Assembly: GCA_021827245.1 (NCBI GenBank)
Contig: JAKAWN010000254.1
Location: 1 to 9,807, forward strand
Direction: 5' to 3'
From: Acidobacteriota bacterium
Lineage (GTDB): Bacteria; Acidobacteriota; Terriglobia; UBA7540
Length of the DNA: 9,807 bases
Shown: positions 7,001-9,807 of the stretch, one piece after another
Layout: every line of letters starts with the position of its first letter
Numbering within the stretch: the stretch's first letter is position 1
Position numbers and translations under genes: made by a program
The notes under the pieces: model-generated
What the model was told of the DNA's origin: nothing
The model's input: only the letters and a program-made list of their open reading frames with translations
Databases searched by the model: none

Positions 7001-9807
7001 AAGAAGATTTGCCCTGTGTGTAACATCGTTTTCTGCTTCTATGCTCTTCCGGGCTTGGAGAGCTTGTTCGCCAGCGAGCGCATGGAATCCCTTCCTCCTT
7101 GCCAAGATGGAAACGATTTGAATAAGCGTATATGCTCCGAGTTCCTGGCCATGTGCGGTTGCCAGAAACCGCTTTATAGAAGAAACGTTCAAGTCGCTTC
7201 GAACTCTGAGAGCCAGAATGGTCGCATCAAGACCGAGCATTTGAAACAGTTTGCCATACCTGTGTGTTTCGTATGCGTCATGGCTTTTTCTTGCGTTTTC
7301 CCAGGCTCTGAGCAATTCGATGAAAGCGCTATTCGCGCTTCGGGGCGATGCAGCAAGAAAAGACGCCAGCGCCTTTGTCATGTCCAGAAGCGGCTGGAGC
7401 TGATGATCAATAAAATCCTCTGCTTCTTGTTTCTGGTCGTAGTTGAGCCTGTGCTGATCTTTCTTGGTTTCTTGCTCAGCGCGTTTGCCGGACACGTACT
7501 TAGGAAGCCTCTCTTTGACCTTGTGCCGAAATTCTATGCCGGTCAGACTCTTGTTGATACGAGAACAGATCGGAACGAGTTCCTTCGGCAAGATATCCTT
7601 TTCATGCAGAACCTTATTCTTCGCGGCCGCAAGAAGAGCTGTCCGAAACACGAATGAGAACACATCGCGGTCATAGAGGTTGCTGCGCAGCGACCAGAGG
7701 GGCAGCCGTTCTTGGGGGACAAGTGCAGAAATGCTAAGTCCCTGATCGGTCATGCCTAGGGATAGGGCGAGAGCCGACGCCATCCGCAAACCGTCCTGAA
7801 TCTGATATGCACGGTTACCTTGGTAGATTCTGGGAGAATCCAGGCCTGCCGATTTCCTGCAAGCCTGCGAAAGCTTGCGGACAAGCTCCTTTCTTTTCTG
7901 CTTTGAAAACTCTTGAAAAGACAAAGCTGCCGTTAAGGGACCTATATCGGTTAGCGCATCGATGAACCTCATCAGTCTGCGTTGGGGCAATGTTTGTATT
8001 GATACGGCTAGGAGAGAGTAATCAAAAATGTATTCACAAACTTCAAAGACATACCAGTCTTTCCACCCCTTCAGAATATGCACGGCGTGCTGAGGGCGAT
8101 TCTCGCAAACAAGAAAAAATGGGACGGCCGCGACATCACACGCCTCGGGACGTGGATGGTCCGGTCTGTTATCGCGGTCGTCCCTCCGGTAGTAATCAAA
8201 CCATTCGTCCGTGGCGATGGCATGGCGGTATGCTTCTTCGAAGTCTCCGGCCAGGGAATTGGCAATGGCCAGTCTGGCGTGGCGCGCGCCGGGCCAACCA
8301 GTCTTTGTTTCAAACAAACGGCGCTTCGCATCAACGTCGTGTGCCGCCACTACAAGATCGGGGTAGTCAAGGATGAAACTTGTTCCGCGTTGGTCGACGG
8401 CCGCAAGCGTCGATAGTTCCACGATGAGCTGGACAAGGCGATTGTAGTCACCCTTGATTGCAGCATGGAGAACGGCGGCCTTAATGCGCGCATGGCGGAT
8501 ATTGCGCTTTCCTACCGTACTGGTGATTTGTTGAGGCATACGGTCATCGAAAGCAAGCTCGAAGAGTTTTTGATCTTCGTCCAGGACTTGTAAGAGACTT
8601 GGAAGTGCACGGGCAGCGTATACGGAGGTGTCCTGTCGTGCGGAGAGATTCTCCGCGACACGCCGCAGCGCACTTTTTAAGGAGCCATACCGGTTTCGGA
8701 CAAGTGTTTCGGTGGGTTCATCTCGAAACATCAACCCTTGGTTCGTTCGCTCCAGCAACGGTCGCAAGTCAGCGGCAAAGCTCTCTATAGCGCTTTGCTC
8801 CATCCCATGGGCACCGGCATATTCATCCAGGGGTACAGGGGGCGGCAAAATCGCAAGCCCTGCCAAGAAGGCGTCGGTATCTTCCTGTTTGTTTCCACGT
8901 TGAAACGCAGCATCCAGAGCGTCTGAGAGTCTCTGTTGAATGAGGTCATCCAGTTCGACGCCTTTGTGGATCTCTGATTTATCGAGAAGGCTGCGGTCAC
9001 TTTTAACGAGATACTCCAAAACACGTGGATTTCCGCCAGAGCGGGATTGGGCAACATTGATCTCCGCTTGTGAAACCTTCTTGAGCCGTGGGCGCAGGTA
9101 GGCCGTAGTTTCGTCGATGGTGAAGGGACGGAGATCAAGCTCCTGACAGGGCGCATGTATCGAAGGTTTGCGCTCGGTTCGACAAGAAACTATCAGTTTT
9201 ACGCCAGGGATGGGGGTGTGATGGAGGCTCTCCAAAAGGAGACTGGGAAATGCCCTTTCGTTTCGTTCTTGCGCGATCAATTCGGCGTTGTCTATAGCAT
9301 CGATAAGCAGGACGAGCTCTCGCCCACTTGCTACTCGTTTGACGGTGCTCACGCATTGCGTTAAACGCCGACGGAATGTTCTTAGCAGAGATTCGACATC
9401 CGTTGCGTCCGGCAAAATAGGGTCGCACAGTCCGCGAAAAGCAAGGGTATTGGCAATATGGATAAGACCTTTCTTGGGCAGGTGCCTTGCATCCTCCGGG
9501 GAGCGATAGGCACCGCCACCGAAGCAGTCAAAAAAGACAACCTCGCTGTTCTCGCTCACGCCACTTGCAAGACTATCCATGAAGACGGTCTTGCCCATGC
9601 CGCCAGATGCATGAACTAGCAAGGGAGTTGAAAGGCTCGGAACAGTGGCAATGGCATCGGGGAGTTGTTCACGTTTGACAACTTTTCCGACCTTCGTGAG
9701 CGCAGGCGGGCAGGGTAAAAGGTCCTCAGGGTCACCAACACCCAAGACGGCGAGGATATCTGTGCGGGTTCCCCTACGCCATGTTCCATCCCACCGTTGT
9801 AAGGCGG
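4034..9807 (-). CDS. Giant STAND P-loop NTPase, Avs-like antiviral sensor (5' partial)
   Basis: The frame is open from the right edge to a TAG at 4034-4036, giving 1,923 residues in view. A TTG at 9745 is the first possible start, but it lacks a ribosome site and coding-type sequence (RWDGTWRRGTRTDILAVLG) continues past it, so the true start and N-terminal domain lie outside. Counting from the edge, residues 68-73 are GGMGKT (Walker A, bases 9604-9587), residues 164-172 LVLLIDAID (Walker B, 9316-9290), about 201-212 GVKLIVSCRTER (sensor-1 region), and 255-260 SGGNPR (the GNP motif of STAND winged-helix regions). From about 360 to the end there is mostly helical sequence, TPR-like around 905-965, then an aromatic-rich module near 1560-1670. 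In known Avs proteins, ATP-driven oligomerisation after binding a phage protein activates an N-terminal effector such as a nuclease. Membership of the STAND class is clear; the antiviral role is inferred from architecture. Confidence 0.9.
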   Translation of the reverse strand, partial: ALQRWDGTWRRGTRTDILAVLGVGDPEDLLPCPPALTKVGKVVKREQLPDAIATVPSLSTPLLVHASGGMGKTVFMDSLASGVSENSEVVFFDCFGGGAYRSPEDARHLPKKGLIHIANTLAFRGLCDPILPDATDVESLLRTFRRRLTQCVSTVKRVASGRELVLLIDAIDNAELIAQERNERAFPSLLLESLHHTPIPGVKLIVSCRTERKPSIHAPCQELDLRPFTIDETTAYLRPRLKKVSQAEINVAQSRSGGNPRVLEYLVKSDRSLLDKSEIHKGVELDDLIQQRLSDALDAAFQRGNKQEDTDAFLAGLAILPPPVPLDEYAGAHGMEQSAIESFAADLRPLLERTNQGLMFRDEPTETLVRNRYGSLKSALRRVAENLSARQDTSVYAARALPSLLQVLDEDQKLFELAFDDRMPQQITSTVGKRNIRHARIKAAVLHAAIKGDYNRLVQLIVELSTLAAVDQRGTSFILDYPDLVVAAHDVDAKRRLFETKTGWPGARHARLAIANSLAGDFEEAYRHAIATDEWFDYYRRDDRDNRPDHPRPEACDVAAVPFFLVCENRPQHAVHILKGWKDWYVFEVCEYIFDYSLLAVSIQTLPQRRLMRFIDALTDIGPLTAALSFQEFSKQKRKELVRKLSQACRKSAGLDSPRIYQGNRAYQIQDGLRMASALALSLGMTDQGLSISALVPQERLPLWSLRSNLYDRDVFSFVFRTALLAAAKNKVLHEKDILPKELVPICSRINKSLTGIEFRHKVKERLPKYVSGKRAEQETKKDQHRLNYDQKQEAEDFIDHQLQPLLDMTKALASFLAASPRSANSAFIELLRAWENARKSHDAYETHRYGKLFQMLGLDATILALRVRSDLNVSSIKRFLATAHGQELGAYTLIQIVSILARRKGFHALAGEQALQARKSIEAENDVTHRANLLASLGKAILPASIDEASAYFRYGLEQMDAIGSGDYEFTNELLLFASSIKGNELEERDFHTLTNICELNMGDEPEKFFWGAFARGLSKAAGPRGLAKLSRWDDRSKIRLSYTLLPYLIALVNDGKIEPELALALNRLADPAEYWNDGTSEFAKAIESKGGTARPEVISELIKQFEDNNPEVAMHGTVQALASLAEQTFGRSSETTAYLSAAQRRFAKVNRVSNIRLNYTGEEDARLSLHDDDQLDNKHAALKALSAATDPTDQDSLVAAIKELNSIDSIWKLKGEFFSSLRRKVPFDSRTQYVRNISELEHFNFYWKLEELKECKEKWGMSSAALRQTLKDAAIPLTLLHADDLVDYGRSKLREISDLTDVPIGDLVLELVKILARPKNSASGAIWLAIASLISSNADDGQAQKALKRLLASEAAKLADNVTDGPWEDGLYPEDNVQMISASLVWRMLGSPHAEDRWRAAHSVRCLARFRRWNVVDALVDKFTEETAGPFQARELTFYYLHARLWLLIASARMALDHPDEIARYKDLLLSIATDTENPHVLMRHFSARALLACIDLGSLVLPEDTVKQLRCVDLSPHPQLKERVRQGGGFYHSRPAQAPKPKFEFGLDYDFHKYAVSNLSEVFGRPLWEVADMISEVVHQLDPKVSSMYDPDGRWEPYRHSSYGMTTRYHSWGQQLGWHALFLVAGKLLNNFPVTQHWLHEDDPWGMWLGRHLLSREDGLWLSDGTDRTPLDTLQILLEKAKGGLGLTGDRDKLLSLAGLSLRLGKKVVVQGSWHSADNIEVHISSALVPPQKAGKLARKLMREKPMLAWVPAYHESEDDIEYSRGNKKEYIPWVFTASAETRLDEHDPFGTPYANSRSRLARDFISTLALKTNDPFRRYWLDKRGKRALEAQAWGRESQHDDRGPHPGGRLYCSTTSLKRILKDYDKSLLMLISLQRYEKKGYREAGKFTHTVAALTISKTLDLEYFKGRVNYLHESRY

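Noticed and set aside
6926..7657. A 243-residue plus-strand open frame inside the STAND gene region
   Set aside because: It is antisense to clear coding sequence of the STAND protein, has a Cys/Phe-rich improbable composition and no ribosome binding site; it is a shadow frame.

Overview
This window looks like an accessory (mobile or defence-island) stretch of a Gram-negative-type bacterial genome with moderate-to-high GC. Several genes have strong AGGAGG-type ribosome binding sites. Gene content does not fix the species: the small genes are of kinds seen on plasmids and integrative elements across Proteobacteria and other phyla, and there is no housekeeping gene to anchor taxonomy.

Layout, left to right. 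(1) Bases 1-83 hold the last 26 codons of a protein that resembles the C-terminal tail of an IS110-type transposase, so the left edge is probably the end of an insertion sequence. (2) Bases 133-1504 carry a plus-strand run of five small genes (61, 81, 90, 82 and 64 residues). The 90-residue product resembles a small protein commonly found on plasmids and ICEs, and the 82-residue product ends in a motif seen in phage and plasmid proteins. The fifth gene overlaps the fourth by one base and may be frameshifted near its end. (3) A minus-strand XRE-family regulator (1695-1916) faces away from a plus-strand gene (1997-2929) for a protein of unknown function with two membrane helices at its N terminus. 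A 5-5-5 inverted repeat lies in the 80-base region between them and is a candidate operator. (4) The minus strand from 3921 to 3015 carries three small genes of unknown function: a 44-residue reading frame, then a 135-residue gene that overlaps a 90-residue gene by 23 bases. (5) More than half of the window (4034 to the right edge, minus strand) is one giant reading frame, a STAND-type P-loop NTPase. Its Walker A, Walker B, sensor and GNP motifs lie close to the right edge, and about 1,560 residues of mostly helical sequence follow.

The giant STAND protein is the main object of interest. Its architecture matches the Avs (antiviral STAND) group of phage sensors: an N-terminal effector, a central STAND ATPase and a very long C-terminal sensor. 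The reading frame stays open through the window boundary, so its start and its effector domain lie outside and the killing activity cannot be read from this sequence. The small minus-strand genes downstream lie on the same strand and could be accessory genes or unrelated cargo; nothing in the sequence proves a link. No CRISPR array, tRNA or rRNA was seen.
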